In this document: positions 24,207 to 32,493 of the stretch, piece by piece
Layout: every line of letters begins with the position of its first letter
Numbering within the stretch: the first letter of the stretch is position 1
From: Anammoximicrobium sp964486845
GTDB taxonomy: Bacteria > Planctomycetota > Planctomycetia > Pirellulales > Pirellulaceae
Reading direction: 5' to 3'
Length of the DNA stretch: 64,000 nucleotides
NCBI GenBank assembly: GCA_964486845.1
Contig: CAZAQY010000002.1
Location: forward strand, 36,275 to 100,274
Program-made: the position numbers and the translations under genes
The notes under the pieces: generated by a model
What the model was told of the DNA's origin: nothing
The model's input: only the letters and a program-made list of their open reading frames with translations
The model's database searches: none

Positions 24207-26480
24207 ATGCTTCGCTTGACCCCGATCGCGTGCCTCGCCGTGTTGGCCGCCGTATCGCCTGCTCAGGCTCTGACGCTGGTCCAGGACGGCAAGTCCTCCT
24301 ACGTCATCGCGTTGCCGGACCAGGCGACGGTGGTCGAGCAGACGGCAGCCCGCGAACTGCAACTGTTCTTGGAAGAGGTGACCGGCGCGAAGTTGCCCAT
24401 TCGGGCGGAAAAGGAAGTCCCTATTGACACGCCGCAGATCGTGATCGGCGTGTCCGCACGCACCCGGCAACTCGTGCCTGACGCCGGCACGGCCGCTCCG
24501 GGCCCGGACGGAATCTGCTTGAAGACCGTCGGCCAGGCCCTGGTGCTGACGGGCTCTCCGCCGCGGGGCACGCTGTACGCGATGTACACATTTCTGGAGG
24601 ACGTGGTCGGGTGCCGCTGGTGGACGTCGACCGAATCGGCCATCCCGAAGAAGCCCACACTGGAGATCCCCGCGCTGGACACCAGCTACGCCCCGCCGCT
24701 GCTTTCGCGCGAAGCCTTCTACCGCGATGCCTTTTCAAGCCCGTTTGCGGTGCGGTTGAAGCTGAACGGCCACTTCATGCAGATTCCTCGCGACTACGGC
24801 GGCCATATCCCGATCGTCGGCTGGTGCCATACGTTCTTCCCGATCCTGCCGCCCGCGAAGTACTTTGCGGACCATCCCGAATGGTACTCGCTGGTCAGCG
24901 GCCGGCGTTCTGTGGCAAACACGCAGTTGTGCCTGACCAACGAGTCGATGCGCCAGGAGTTTGTCCGCGTGGTGCTCCAGCGGTTGCGGGACGCCGAGGA
25001 TCCGCGGATCATTTCGGTCAGCCAGAACGACTGCGGCGGCCGTTGCCAGTGCGAGGCTTGCGCGGCGCTCGAACAATCCGAAGGTTCCGCCTCGGGTCCG
25101 CTGATCCATTTCGTCAACGCGGTAGCCGAAGAGGTCGAGAAGGAGTTCCCCGACGTCTTTGTCGAGACGTTGGCCTATCAATACACGCGGCAAGCGCCCC
25201 AACACGTGCGGCCGCGGCGCAACGTGCTGATCCGCCTGTGCAGCATCGAATGCTCCTATGCCCAGCCGCTGGGCACAGGTCCCCAGAACGAGAAGTTCCG
25301 CACGGACATGGAGCAGTGGAGCGCCATCGCCCCGCAGTTGTACGTGTGGAACTACGTGACGAACTTTGCCAACTTCCTGCTGCCGCACCCCAACCTGCGC
25401 AGCCTGGACGACGACATTCGTTTTTTCGTCAAACACAAGACGGTGGGGCTGTTCGAGCAAGGGGACGCCTACACCACGACCGGCGACTTCATCCGCCTGC
25501 GGACGTGGGTCCTGGCGCACCTGCTGTGGGACCCGAGACGGGATCAGGCGTCGCTGGTACACGAGTTCCTGGAGGGCTACTACGGCCCGGCCGCGCCGCA
25601 TCTGCAAGCGTACCTCGATCTGCTGGAGGACGCCGCGGAGAAATCGGGCGTCTACCTGCGCTGCTACATGCAGGACACCAGCGCCTGGTTGTCGCCGGAA
25701 GTGCTCCTGGAAGCCACGCGGCATTTTGATCGGGCGGCGCAGGCCGTGTCGCAGGACCCGGTGCTCGCCCAGCGCATCCAGCGCGAACGACTGCCGTTGG
25801 ATCTGGTCTGGCTCACCCGCTACTACGCCTTGCGGTCCCATGCGAAGCGGCAGGGCGTCGAGTTCCTGGGACCGCAAGATCCGTTGGCCGCCTGCCGGAA
25901 GTGGATCGAACTGAACCGGCAATTCGGCAATCGCTCCTACGGCGAAGGGAGGCCCTTCGACGAGTACGCGCAAGGTCTGCTGCGCCGTTTTCGCCCGCCG
26001 GCCGCTCCGCCCGACTTCTGCCGCGGATTGCCGGAAGACGACTGGATCGACATCCAGGACAACCGCTTCCAACTCCACCAGCCGGGCACGGCGTCCAGCA
26101 TCGTCGACGACCCGAACGCTTCGGACGGAGCCGGTGCGCGCATGCCCGGCGACCACGTTCAGTGGGCCGTGCAGTACCGCGTGGGCGACGAATTGCCCGA
26201 TGCCGGCCCGTGGCACTGCTACGTATTCGCCCGCTGCGACGCCAAGGCTCAGCAAGGGCAGGCCATGCACCTCGGCCTGTACGACTCGGCCGCCAAGCAA
26301 TCCGTCGCCGGCCGGGACGTCACGATCGAGGAGTCCGCCGGTACGGCCTACAAGCCGTTCGACCTCGGTGTCCACCAGCTGCGGCCCTCCGAGTACTTCT
26401 GGGCAGCCCCGCGGAACAACCCGGCCGAGGTGACAGCGGTCCTGATCGACCGCATCGTCCTGGTGCGGGAACGGAAGTAG
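24207..26480 (+). CDS. Secreted DUF4838-domain protein (glycoside-hydrolase-like)
   Basis: The ATG at 24207 follows AGGAGG and begins a signal peptide (MLRLTPIACLAVLAAVSPAQA). Residues 25-120 form the alpha-glucuronidase-type N-terminal domain (TAARELQLFLEEVTGAKLPI). DUF4838 then follows, containing the Cys-rich motif NDCGGRCQCEAC at about residue 273. A beta-sandwich region of about 200 residues ends the protein. DUF4838 proteins are frequent in planctomycetes and Bacteroidetes near polysaccharide-utilisation genes; enzymatic activity is presumed but undemonstrated. It is probably extracellular or periplasmic. Confidence 0.85.
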   Translation: MLRLTPIACLAVLAAVSPAQALTLVQDGKSSYVIALPDQATVVEQTAARELQLFLEEVTGAKLPIRAEKEVPIDTPQIVIGVSARTRQLVPDAGTAAPGPDGICLKTVGQALVLTGSPPRGTLYAMYTFLEDVVGCRWWTSTESAIPKKPTLEIPALDTSYAPPLLSREAFYRDAFSSPFAVRLKLNGHFMQIPRDYGGHIPIVGWCHTFFPILPPAKYFADHPEWYSLVSGRRSVANTQLCLTNESMRQEFVRVVLQRLRDAEDPRIISVSQNDCGGRCQCEACAALEQSEGSASGPLIHFVNAVAEEVEKEFPDVFVETLAYQYTRQAPQHVRPRRNVLIRLCSIECSYAQPLGTGPQNEKFRTDMEQWSAIAPQLYVWNYVTNFANFLLPHPNLRSLDDDIRFFVKHKTVGLFEQGDAYTTTGDFIRLRTWVLAHLLWDPRRDQASLVHEFLEGYYGPAAPHLQAYLDLLEDAAEKSGVYLRCYMQDTSAWLSPEVLLEATRHFDRAAQAVSQDPVLAQRIQRERLPLDLVWLTRYYALRSHAKRQGVEFLGPQDPLAACRKWIELNRQFGNRSYGEGRPFDEYAQGLLRRFRPPAAPPDFCRGLPEDDWIDIQDNRFQLHQPGTASSIVDDPNASDGAGARMPGDHVQWAVQYRVGDELPDAGPWHCYVFARCDAKAQQGQAMHLGLYDSAAKQSVAGRDVTIEESAGTAYKPFDLGVHQLRPSEYFWAAPRNNPAEVTAVLIDRIVLVRERK

Positions 26481-26867
26481 GGCGGCGGAATCTGCCGCTC
26501 GTCTTCCCGGCTGCTCAGGGAACGGAAACGTCCCGCGTCCGAGACTTCTGCCTCCAGGGGCGGAAGCCGCAAGACCTGCCTTTGACGCTTCGCACGGAAC
26601 AAGCATATGCTGATAGGATGCGGAGGGAGATCGTAGGAGCACAGGAGTATGGCAGTCGTGGGAGCTTCCGACAAGCGGCTATGTTCGCTATTGCTTTTTG
26701 TCGCCACATCTTCCGAAGAAGAGGCACTGGAGGAAGCCGCCGTCAAGCGGAATTGTTAGTTTGAGCGGATTCGCGACAAGACGCTGGGAGGGAGCGCTGC
26801 GGCCGGAAGGACACTCGCGACGACGAGAAACACGTTATTATAGGCTTGCCAGGGGGAAGGCTACTGC
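26481..26867. other. Intergenic region, no supported gene
   Basis: This 387-base gap holds no recognisable gene or strong hairpin. A 36-codon ATG frame at 26649-26759 follows a CAGGAG-like site and reads MAVVGASDKRLCSLLLFVAT, but it has no recognised relative. An A+T-rich block (TTATTATAGG near 26833) and AGGGGGAAGG just before 26868 probably serve the glycosyltransferase gene. Confidence 0.4.
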
Positions 26868-28718
26868 ATGGTGGATGCGAAACTCTCTCAGTACTTGTCG
26901 GCTTGGAGCCACGATCCCTGGGCGATGCGCGCCCTGTTTGGCGACACGGACTTCCAGCGTCTGGAGTCCTGTCGCCGCCAGATCCGAAGAGACAAGCGGA
27001 CCATTGTGTTGTGCGTTTATGAGAACTTTTTTGCCCGTGCCGGGGGTTTGTTCGCGGTGGCGCGGTTGCTGCCGAGGACGCTGCAGCAGCAAGGCGAGCA
27101 AGTCCTGGTTTTGAGCCCCTTCCACGCGGCGCTGGCCACGGCGCCTCCGAAACCTTCCGCCGCGCCGGGTGCCCCGCCAAGTCCCTTGCGGCCGTGCGGC
27201 GAAACCAGCGTTCGCTTTGCCAGGACCCGAGTGCCCCTAACGCTCTGGGAGCACACGCTGGACGGCGTCCGCTGGGTGCTGTTCGAGGCCCCGGATTACT
27301 TTCAAGCGCGGGGCGGCCCCAAGGGCAACATTCCGTACGACTACACCAGTCCCGCGGAGCCTCAAGCTTCCTCGCGGTTGGACGTCGACAGCCTGTTCGC
27401 GTCGGCCGCGGTTCCGCAAGTGCTGGCCGCCTTGGGCCTGACCGACGATCTGGTGATCCACGCTCAGGACTGGCAGATGTCGGCGACGGCGTTGACCGTC
27501 AAGCAAGCCGTGCTGGACAACGTGCTGCACTCCGCCGCCGTGTTGCTGGCCTCGCACAATCCGTACGATTGCGGATTGCCGCCGGGCAAACTGGGCTTGA
27601 TCACGGCCCGCGTGGACGAACGTTTTTGGCCGACGCTGCGACAGACCGGCGGCGGCGGCGACCCGCCGCCCGTCCGCCGGGACACGTTTTACGAGTGCAT
27701 GCTGCCGCTGCTGGACGCGGCGATTTCCACCGTCAGCAAGTGCTTCGCCGAGGAACTGACCACGCATCCGGTTCACACCGCGTTTTTCGCCGGTCATCTC
27801 CAGGAGACACTTCGCCGGCAAGGCATCGTGGGCGTCGGAAACGGCCTGTTCCTGGATGCCAGCGAGAGAGCGTTTTCGCCCGCCGCGGTGGACGAGGCCC
27901 GGCGCGGCAGCGTTGCGGCGATCCTGCGGGAAAAAGAAGACAAGCGGCGGCATCTGCTGCAGAATTTTGGCAGCTTCCTGCCGGAGAACGTGCGCGGCGG
28001 ACTGGACGCCGGCCACGGACGAAGCCTAACCGATCTGCCGCCGCAAGTGCCGATCTTCATGATGTTCGGCCGGATGGATCCGGCTCAAAAGGGCTTCGAC
28101 GTCTTGGCGCGTGCCGTGGAGAGGATCGAACCGGGACGAGCGAAGTTCATCTTCGCGCTGGAATCACCAGGAGGCGTCGAACCCTGGGTGGCGGACTTGA
28201 ACCGCCTGGCTTCCCAGCGCCAGGGCGACATGGTCTTCCTTCCAGACCGTATGACCAAGGGTTACTTGGATACGATGGCCGGCGTCACGTACTGCGTGAT
28301 GCCGTCGCTGTACGAACCGTTCGGCGCGGCAACCGAACCGTACCTGAAAGGTACGCCCGTGGTGGCCTGCGCCACGGGCGGCTTGCGGCAGCAGGCCCGC
28401 GACTATCACCTTGATCCCGCCACCGCTACGGGACTCCTGTATCACGCCGACCTCTCGTCGTTGAAGCAAGCAGACGTGCCAAGCTACTGGCGTCAGTTGC
28501 TGGGGGCGCCGGATCCCGACGCCAGGAGGGCAAATCCGGTCCATCAGATCCTGGTCGCCGCCCTGACCGATACGTTGCTGGAAGCGGCAGCCATTTTCAG
28601 CCAGCGACCGGAGTTCTACGGCCGCATGCTCGCTCAGTTGCACGACCAGGCAGTAGCCTTTTCCTGGGACACCGCCGCTTCCGAATACCGGCTGCTGTAC
28701 GACAAGGCGATTGCTTAA
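26868..28718 (+). CDS. GT5-like glycosyltransferase related to glycogen synthase
   Basis: A 616-residue protein has the two-domain GT-B fold. The N-terminal catalytic domain begins near residue 45 with VYENFFARAGGLFAVAR, equivalent to the K-x-GGL loop of glycogen synthases but with the lysine replaced. The C-terminal domain has FGRMDPAQKGFDVL and the donor-binding EPFGAATEPYLKGTPVV. It is longer than classical GlgA (about 480) owing to an N-terminal extension and an insertion. A sugar-nucleotide-dependent role in glycan synthesis is likely; the absence of the usual lysine leaves ADP-glucose use uncertain. It ends facing eboE across a long palindrome. Confidence 0.8.
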   Translation: MVDAKLSQYLSAWSHDPWAMRALFGDTDFQRLESCRRQIRRDKRTIVLCVYENFFARAGGLFAVARLLPRTLQQQGEQVLVLSPFHAALATAPPKPSAAPGAPPSPLRPCGETSVRFARTRVPLTLWEHTLDGVRWVLFEAPDYFQARGGPKGNIPYDYTSPAEPQASSRLDVDSLFASAAVPQVLAALGLTDDLVIHAQDWQMSATALTVKQAVLDNVLHSAAVLLASHNPYDCGLPPGKLGLITARVDERFWPTLRQTGGGGDPPPVRRDTFYECMLPLLDAAISTVSKCFAEELTTHPVHTAFFAGHLQETLRRQGIVGVGNGLFLDASERAFSPAAVDEARRGSVAAILREKEDKRRHLLQNFGSFLPENVRGGLDAGHGRSLTDLPPQVPIFMMFGRMDPAQKGFDVLARAVERIEPGRAKFIFALESPGGVEPWVADLNRLASQRQGDMVFLPDRMTKGYLDTMAGVTYCVMPSLYEPFGAATEPYLKGTPVVACATGGLRQQARDYHLDPATATGLLYHADLSSLKQADVPSYWRQLLGAPDPDARRANPVHQILVAALTDTLLEAAAIFSQRPEFYGRMLAQLHDQAVAFSWDTAASEYRLLYDKAIA

Positions 28719-28741
28719 CGCGGCCTTGCGGCTGCAACAAA

Positions 28742-28798
28742 GTAGCATGAGCGGGTAAGGGAGTGGTTCACCACCACTCCCTTACCCGCTCATGCTAC
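28742..28798. repeat. Perfect 26-bp-arm hairpin between convergent genes
   Basis: GTAGCATGAGCGGGTAAGGG and six further bases (28742-28767) are repeated in perfect inverse orientation at 28773-28798 with a 5-base loop. The element sits between the convergent glycosyltransferase and eboE genes, and its right arm contains the eboE stop codon (28795-28797). There is no T-run. It could block both RNA polymerases or stabilise both 3' ends. Confidence 0.9.
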
Positions 28799-29955
28799 GA
28801 AACAAGCCTCTGAAACCAGCGGATCTCCGCCGCGATGCCTTCGGCCAGCGTGGCTTGCCGCAACGGTTCGGGCAGCACGGTCCAGGCGTAGGTTTCGATT
28901 TCGAAGTGGCGCAACTCCGGACAGCGCCGTACGGCCTGCAGGCAGGCCGCGATGTCAGACTGCGAGGTGGACAGCCGGCCGAAGCGTCCGACGTGGATGG
29001 GCACGTGGAAGTGTACTCGCCATTGGCCTTGCTGCGGACGGTCATCTGCCGCCGTCTGCAGCGCCGCCGGCAAGTCTTCGAAGAACGACGGCGCGCCGCT
29101 GGCCGTGGCCTGCACACAGGTCTGGTGCAAGTAGCGGTCTTCGTGAAAACCGCGAAGTTGCTCCAACGCGGGCCGACGATCTGCGGCCGCCAATTCGTCC
29201 AGGTTCAGCACCAGGGCCGAGGAAACCTGGACTTTCCCGATGGCAATACCAGCGGCGACGTAGCGGGCGACGGCGTCCGCCTGGTCCTCAAACATCACCG
29301 CGGCGTGGCACACGTCGTGACAGACGCGGATGTGCCGCCGCAGGCACCGCTCGTCGCGGCCCGGCAGCAGGAAGTGCTCGAAGAAGTCCACGACATCCGC
29401 ACTGCGCTGCAACACACAACCCGGCTCCGGCTCCAAGCAGACGTAGATCAGGCGGCCCGTTTCTTGCCGCAAATAGTCCAACTGCTCGGCGATTTCGGCC
29501 AGGTTCTCCGCGCAGCGCTGAAGGTCGGACCCGCTGGGCGGCGGGTGTCCCCATTGCAGGGGCAAGGTCGAAATACTCCCTTCCCGGCCTGGCGGCAGCA
29601 GTTGATGCTGGATGGCGATCAGGTCCAGCGTGTAGTCCAGCCGGGCGCGATCGCACCAGGTCGGCTGGTACACGCGGTGCTTGACGACCCGCTGGTGAAA
29701 ATCGCCGAAGGGAAAGCCGTTGAAGGTGAAGGGAACCAGGCCCGCTTCCTGCAACCAGGCCTGGAATTCATCGAGTTGGCCGCCGCGCCGCAAGGTACCG
29801 GACGCCGCTGCGCTGAGCCACAAGCCGATGCCCAGCGGCGTCTGAGGGCTGACCAACCGTTTGACGGCCAGGGCGTGCTGTTGAAGATTGGCGCGAGTCT
29901 GATCGAGATCCGCGCCCGCATGGACGTTCGTGCAATATCCCAGCTGGATGCTCAT
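28795..29955 (-). CDS. eboE: EboE-like metabolite traffic protein (TIM-barrel)
   Basis: The 386-residue protein starts MSIQLGYCTNVHAGADLDQT, the signature opening of EboE. Conserved TIM-barrel metal-site residues follow (CLEPEPGC, HIRVCHDVCHAAVM, HFHVPIH). EboE belongs to the sugar-phosphate isomerase-like superfamily and in other bacteria forms part of ebo clusters for compound precursor transport. Other ebo genes are not in this window. Its start is divergent from sufE with a shared promoter region, and its stop lies inside a palindrome. Confidence 0.85.
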   Translation of the reverse strand: MSIQLGYCTNVHAGADLDQTRANLQQHALAVKRLVSPQTPLGIGLWLSAAASGTLRRGGQLDEFQAWLQEAGLVPFTFNGFPFGDFHQRVVKHRVYQPTWCDRARLDYTLDLIAIQHQLLPPGREGSISTLPLQWGHPPPSGSDLQRCAENLAEIAEQLDYLRQETGRLIYVCLEPEPGCVLQRSADVVDFFEHFLLPGRDERCLRRHIRVCHDVCHAAVMFEDQADAVARYVAAGIAIGKVQVSSALVLNLDELAAADRRPALEQLRGFHEDRYLHQTCVQATASGAPSFFEDLPAALQTAADDRPQQGQWRVHFHVPIHVGRFGRLSTSQSDIAACLQAVRRCPELRHFEIETYAWTVLPEPLRQATLAEGIAAEIRWFQRLVS

Positions 29956-29959
29956 GGCG

Positions 29960-29987
29960 TTGGCAAGCCTCGTCAGCGGCGTATAAT
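29960..29987 (+). promoter_or_regulatory. Sigma-70-like promoter for sufE
   Basis: TTGGCA (29960-29965) and TATAAT (29982-29987) are separated by 16 bases and lie 26 bases before the GTG of sufE. The -10 is perfect and the -35 matches 4 of 6 positions. The site borders the divergent eboE start, so both genes may be controlled together. Confidence 0.7.
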
Positions 29988-30012
29988 AAAGCGGCAGGAA
30001 AGGACGTGGTCG

Positions 30013-30432
30013 GTGAAAACAGCAACGATTGACGATCTGGTCGAGGATTTCGAGTTCCTGGACACCTGGGAAGACCGCTACCGATACATTATTGAATTGG
30101 GCGACCAGTTGGAAGACATGCCCGCAGAATTGAAAACGGAAGCAAACCGAGTTCAGGGCTGCGTCAGTAACGTCTGGCTGGTCGCGCGTTTGGAGCCCGG
30201 AACCCCGCCCAGTCTCCACTTCATGGCGGACAGTGACTCGGATCTCACGCGCGGCTTGATCGCCATTCTGGTGATGCTTTTCTCCGGCAAGACGGCCCCG
30301 GAAATACTCGCCATGGACATCGAGAGCGTATTTGACCAGCTGCAGTTTCGGAGGCACCTGAGTCCCCGCAGAAACAACGGTTTCAGCAACATGGTAAAGC
30401 GTTTGCGAAAACTGGCCGAACAGGCGTCATGA
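30013..30432 (+). CDS. sufE: SufE-family cysteine desulfuration protein
   Basis: The GTG at 30013 follows an AGGA site and gives 139 residues. The SufE signature is complete: the active Cys50 sits in NRVQGCVSNVWL and the body contains DSDLTRGLIAILV and the RRHLSPRRNNGF motif. SufE accepts sulfur from a SufS-type desulfurase for Fe-S cluster assembly; the partner is not in the window. Its end overlaps the next gene by 4 bp (ATGA). Confidence 0.93.
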   Translation: MKTATIDDLVEDFEFLDTWEDRYRYIIELGDQLEDMPAELKTEANRVQGCVSNVWLVARLEPGTPPSLHFMADSDSDLTRGLIAILVMLFSGKTAPEILAMDIESVFDQLQFRRHLSPRRNNGFSNMVKRLRKLAEQAS

Positions 30433-31283
30433 AGCGAAAATCTCCCAGCAAACCGCCGCCGGATACGGCCGCTCCCACCGCGAGCGCCGGGGAATCCGCG
30501 TCGTGGCTCCGTCGTCCTTGGTGGGGGCTGTCGCTCGTCCTGGTACTCGTTGCAGGTCTGTGGGTGGTTTGGGCGGTGGCCCGCGAACGGGCGTCGGCGA
30601 CCTGCGGCGTGGAGGTTGTGCAAGCCTATCCGCACGATCCAGGGGCGTACACACAGGGCCTGGCGTTCGACGGCGGTGATCTGTTCGAGGGAACCGGCAA
30701 GTACGGCGAGTCGACGCTGCGGCGAGTGGATCTCGTGTCCGGCCGCGTGCTGCAATCGGTGCCGCTGGCCCGGGACTTGTTCGGCGAAGGGATCGCCGTC
30801 TGGAGCGGCGAGGTGATTCAGCTGACGTGGCGGAACTACCTCGGCATCGTCTACGACAAGTCCACGCTGAAGGAACTCCGTCGCTTTCGCTACACGGGCG
30901 AGGGCTGGGGGCTGACCCACGACGGGACGCACTTGATCATGAGCGACGGGTCATCGACGCTGCGGTTCCTGGACCCGAAGACGTTTCGCGTCGTGCGCTC
31001 GCTGCTGGTCCGCAGCGGCGGGCGCCGAGTCGCGTATTTGAATGAGTTGGAGTACGTTCAGGGCGAGATTCTGGCCAACATCTGGTACAAGAACTACATC
31101 GCGCGGATTTCGCCGGCCAGCGGCGAAGTGCTGGGCTGGATCGACGTGCAGAAACTGGTTCCGCCGCGGTTGGACCGCGACTCGGTGGCCAACGGCATCG
31201 CTTACGACGCGGAAAACGACCGCCTGTTTGTGACCGGCAAGAACTGGCCGCAACTGTTCGAGATCCGGCTGGTCAGCCGGTGA
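30429..31283 (+). CDS. Glutaminyl-peptide cyclotransferase, membrane-anchored
   Basis: A 284-residue protein has a hydrophobic segment at about residues 30-52 and then the beta-propeller glutaminyl cyclase domain. Recognisable blocks are HDPGAYTQGLAFDGG, LFEGTGKYGES, EGWGLTHDG and LNELEYVQGEILANIW, the signature of the plant/bacterial-type enzyme. It converts N-terminal Gln to pyroglutamate on exported peptides, probably in the periplasm. It overlaps sufE by 4 bp; the functional link is unclear. Confidence 0.9.
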   Translation: MKRKSPSKPPPDTAAPTASAGESASWLRRPWWGLSLVLVLVAGLWVVWAVARERASATCGVEVVQAYPHDPGAYTQGLAFDGGDLFEGTGKYGESTLRRVDLVSGRVLQSVPLARDLFGEGIAVWSGEVIQLTWRNYLGIVYDKSTLKELRRFRYTGEGWGLTHDGTHLIMSDGSSTLRFLDPKTFRVVRSLLVRSGGRRVAYLNELEYVQGEILANIWYKNYIARISPASGEVLGWIDVQKLVPPRLDRDSVANGIAYDAENDRLFVTGKNWPQLFEIRLVSR

Positions 31284-31292
31284 CTCAGTACC

Positions 31293-31341
31293 AGGCACAC
31301 TCCGTGTGCCGTCCGCCGCGGACGGCACACGGAGTGTGCCT
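31293..31341. repeat. Perfect 24-bp-arm palindrome between convergent genes
   Basis: AGGCACACTCCGTGTGCCGT and four further bases (31293-31316) are mirrored exactly at 31318-31341 with a single central base. It lies between the convergent glutaminyl cyclase and hemB genes. A related shorter word (CATCACACGGAGTGTGATG) occurs near 38738-38758. There is no poly-T, so it is not a simple intrinsic terminator. Confidence 0.88.
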
Positions 31342-31372
31342 GCCACTCTTTGGTTGCGGCGACAGAACGGCG

Positions 31373-32392
31373 TCAAGCGCCCTGCCGCAGCATGCGGGCG
31401 GCTTCGACGGCAAAATAGGTGAGGATTCCGTCCGCGCCGGCCCGTTTGAAGGCCAGCAGGCTTTCCATGATGACGCGCGGGCGGTCCAGCCAGCCGTTTT
31501 GAGCGGCGGCGCACAGCATGGCATACTCGCCGCTGACCTGGTACACGTACGTCGGCACGAGGAACGCTTCCTTGACGCGGCGGACGATGTCCAAGTACGG
31601 CATGCCGGGCTTGACCATCACCATGTCGGCGCCTTCGGCCAGGTCCAAGGCCACTTCGCGCAGCGCCTCGTCGCCGTTGGCCGGGTCCATTTGATAGGTG
31701 CGTTTGTCGCCTTTGCCCAAGCTGGACGACGATCCGACCGCGTCGCGGAACGGGCCGTAGAAGGCCGACGCGTACTTGGCGGCGTACGACAGGATCCGCA
31801 CCCGCTCAAAGCCCGCGGCGTCCAACGCCCGGCGGACGGCGCCGATGCGGCCGTCCATCATATCCGAGGGGGCAATCACGTCACATCCGGCTTTGGCCTG
31901 GACCACGGCCTGGCGACACAGCGCTTCGTTCGTCTCGTCGTTCACCACATACCCGTCGCGCACCAGTCCATCCTGACCGTGCGACGTGTAGGGGTCGAGG
32001 GCCACGTCGCAGATCACGCCCAGACGATCGCCATGAGCCTTCTTCAGAGCGCGGACCGAACGGCAGACGAGGTTTTCCGGGTTGAACGCTTCCTCCGCCT
32101 CGGGGGTCTTCTTGTCCGGGGGCGTGGCGGGAAAAATCGCTACCGCCGGGATCCGCAACTCGACTGCCTCGGCGACGGCCTCTACCAGCAGGTCGACGGA
32201 CAGCCGTTCGACGCCCGGCATCGACAAGACGGGCTCACGGCTTGCCTCGCCCTCGTGGACAAAGACCGGCCAGATCAAGTCGTCCACTCGGAGGTGGTTC
32301 TCGGCGACCAACCGTCGCGACCAGTCGTCGCGCCGATTCCGTCGCAGCCGCGTTGTGGGGTATTGGCCCCAGGTCATGTAGGTTCCCGTCAT
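31373..32392 (-). CDS. hemB: Delta-aminolevulinic acid dehydratase (porphobilinogen synthase)
   Basis: A 339-residue protein (MTGTYMTWG start) condenses two 5-aminolevulinates to porphobilinogen in heme synthesis. The Schiff-base lysine is in MVMVKPGMPY (about residue 257). The metal segment DVALDPYTSHGQDG (129-142) has Ala/Asp/Asp in place of the three Zn-binding Cys, so this is the Mg2+/K+-type rather than zinc-type enzyme. The open frame extends about 90 codons upstream, but no conserved sequence is there, so the ATG at 32392 is preferred. Confidence 0.95.
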   Translation of the reverse strand: MTGTYMTWGQYPTTRLRRNRRDDWSRRLVAENHLRVDDLIWPVFVHEGEASREPVLSMPGVERLSVDLLVEAVAEAVELRIPAVAIFPATPPDKKTPEAEEAFNPENLVCRSVRALKKAHGDRLGVICDVALDPYTSHGQDGLVRDGYVVNDETNEALCRQAVVQAKAGCDVIAPSDMMDGRIGAVRRALDAAGFERVRILSYAAKYASAFYGPFRDAVGSSSSLGKGDKRTYQMDPANGDEALREVALDLAEGADMVMVKPGMPYLDIVRRVKEAFLVPTYVYQVSGEYAMLCAAAQNGWLDRPRVIMESLLAFKRAGADGILTYFAVEAARMLRQGA

Positions 32393-32493
32393 TGTCTCGG
32401 TCCTTTCATCACCAGGCGCTGATGATTCGCAAGTCGAAGTTGTAGTGTACCACAAACTCCGGTTTGCCGACACGGGCGTTCGCCGCCAAGGGC

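Noticed and set aside
26649..26759. 36-codon frame with a good ribosome-binding site
   Set aside because: Too short and without a recognised relative; kept only as a note in the intergenic entry.
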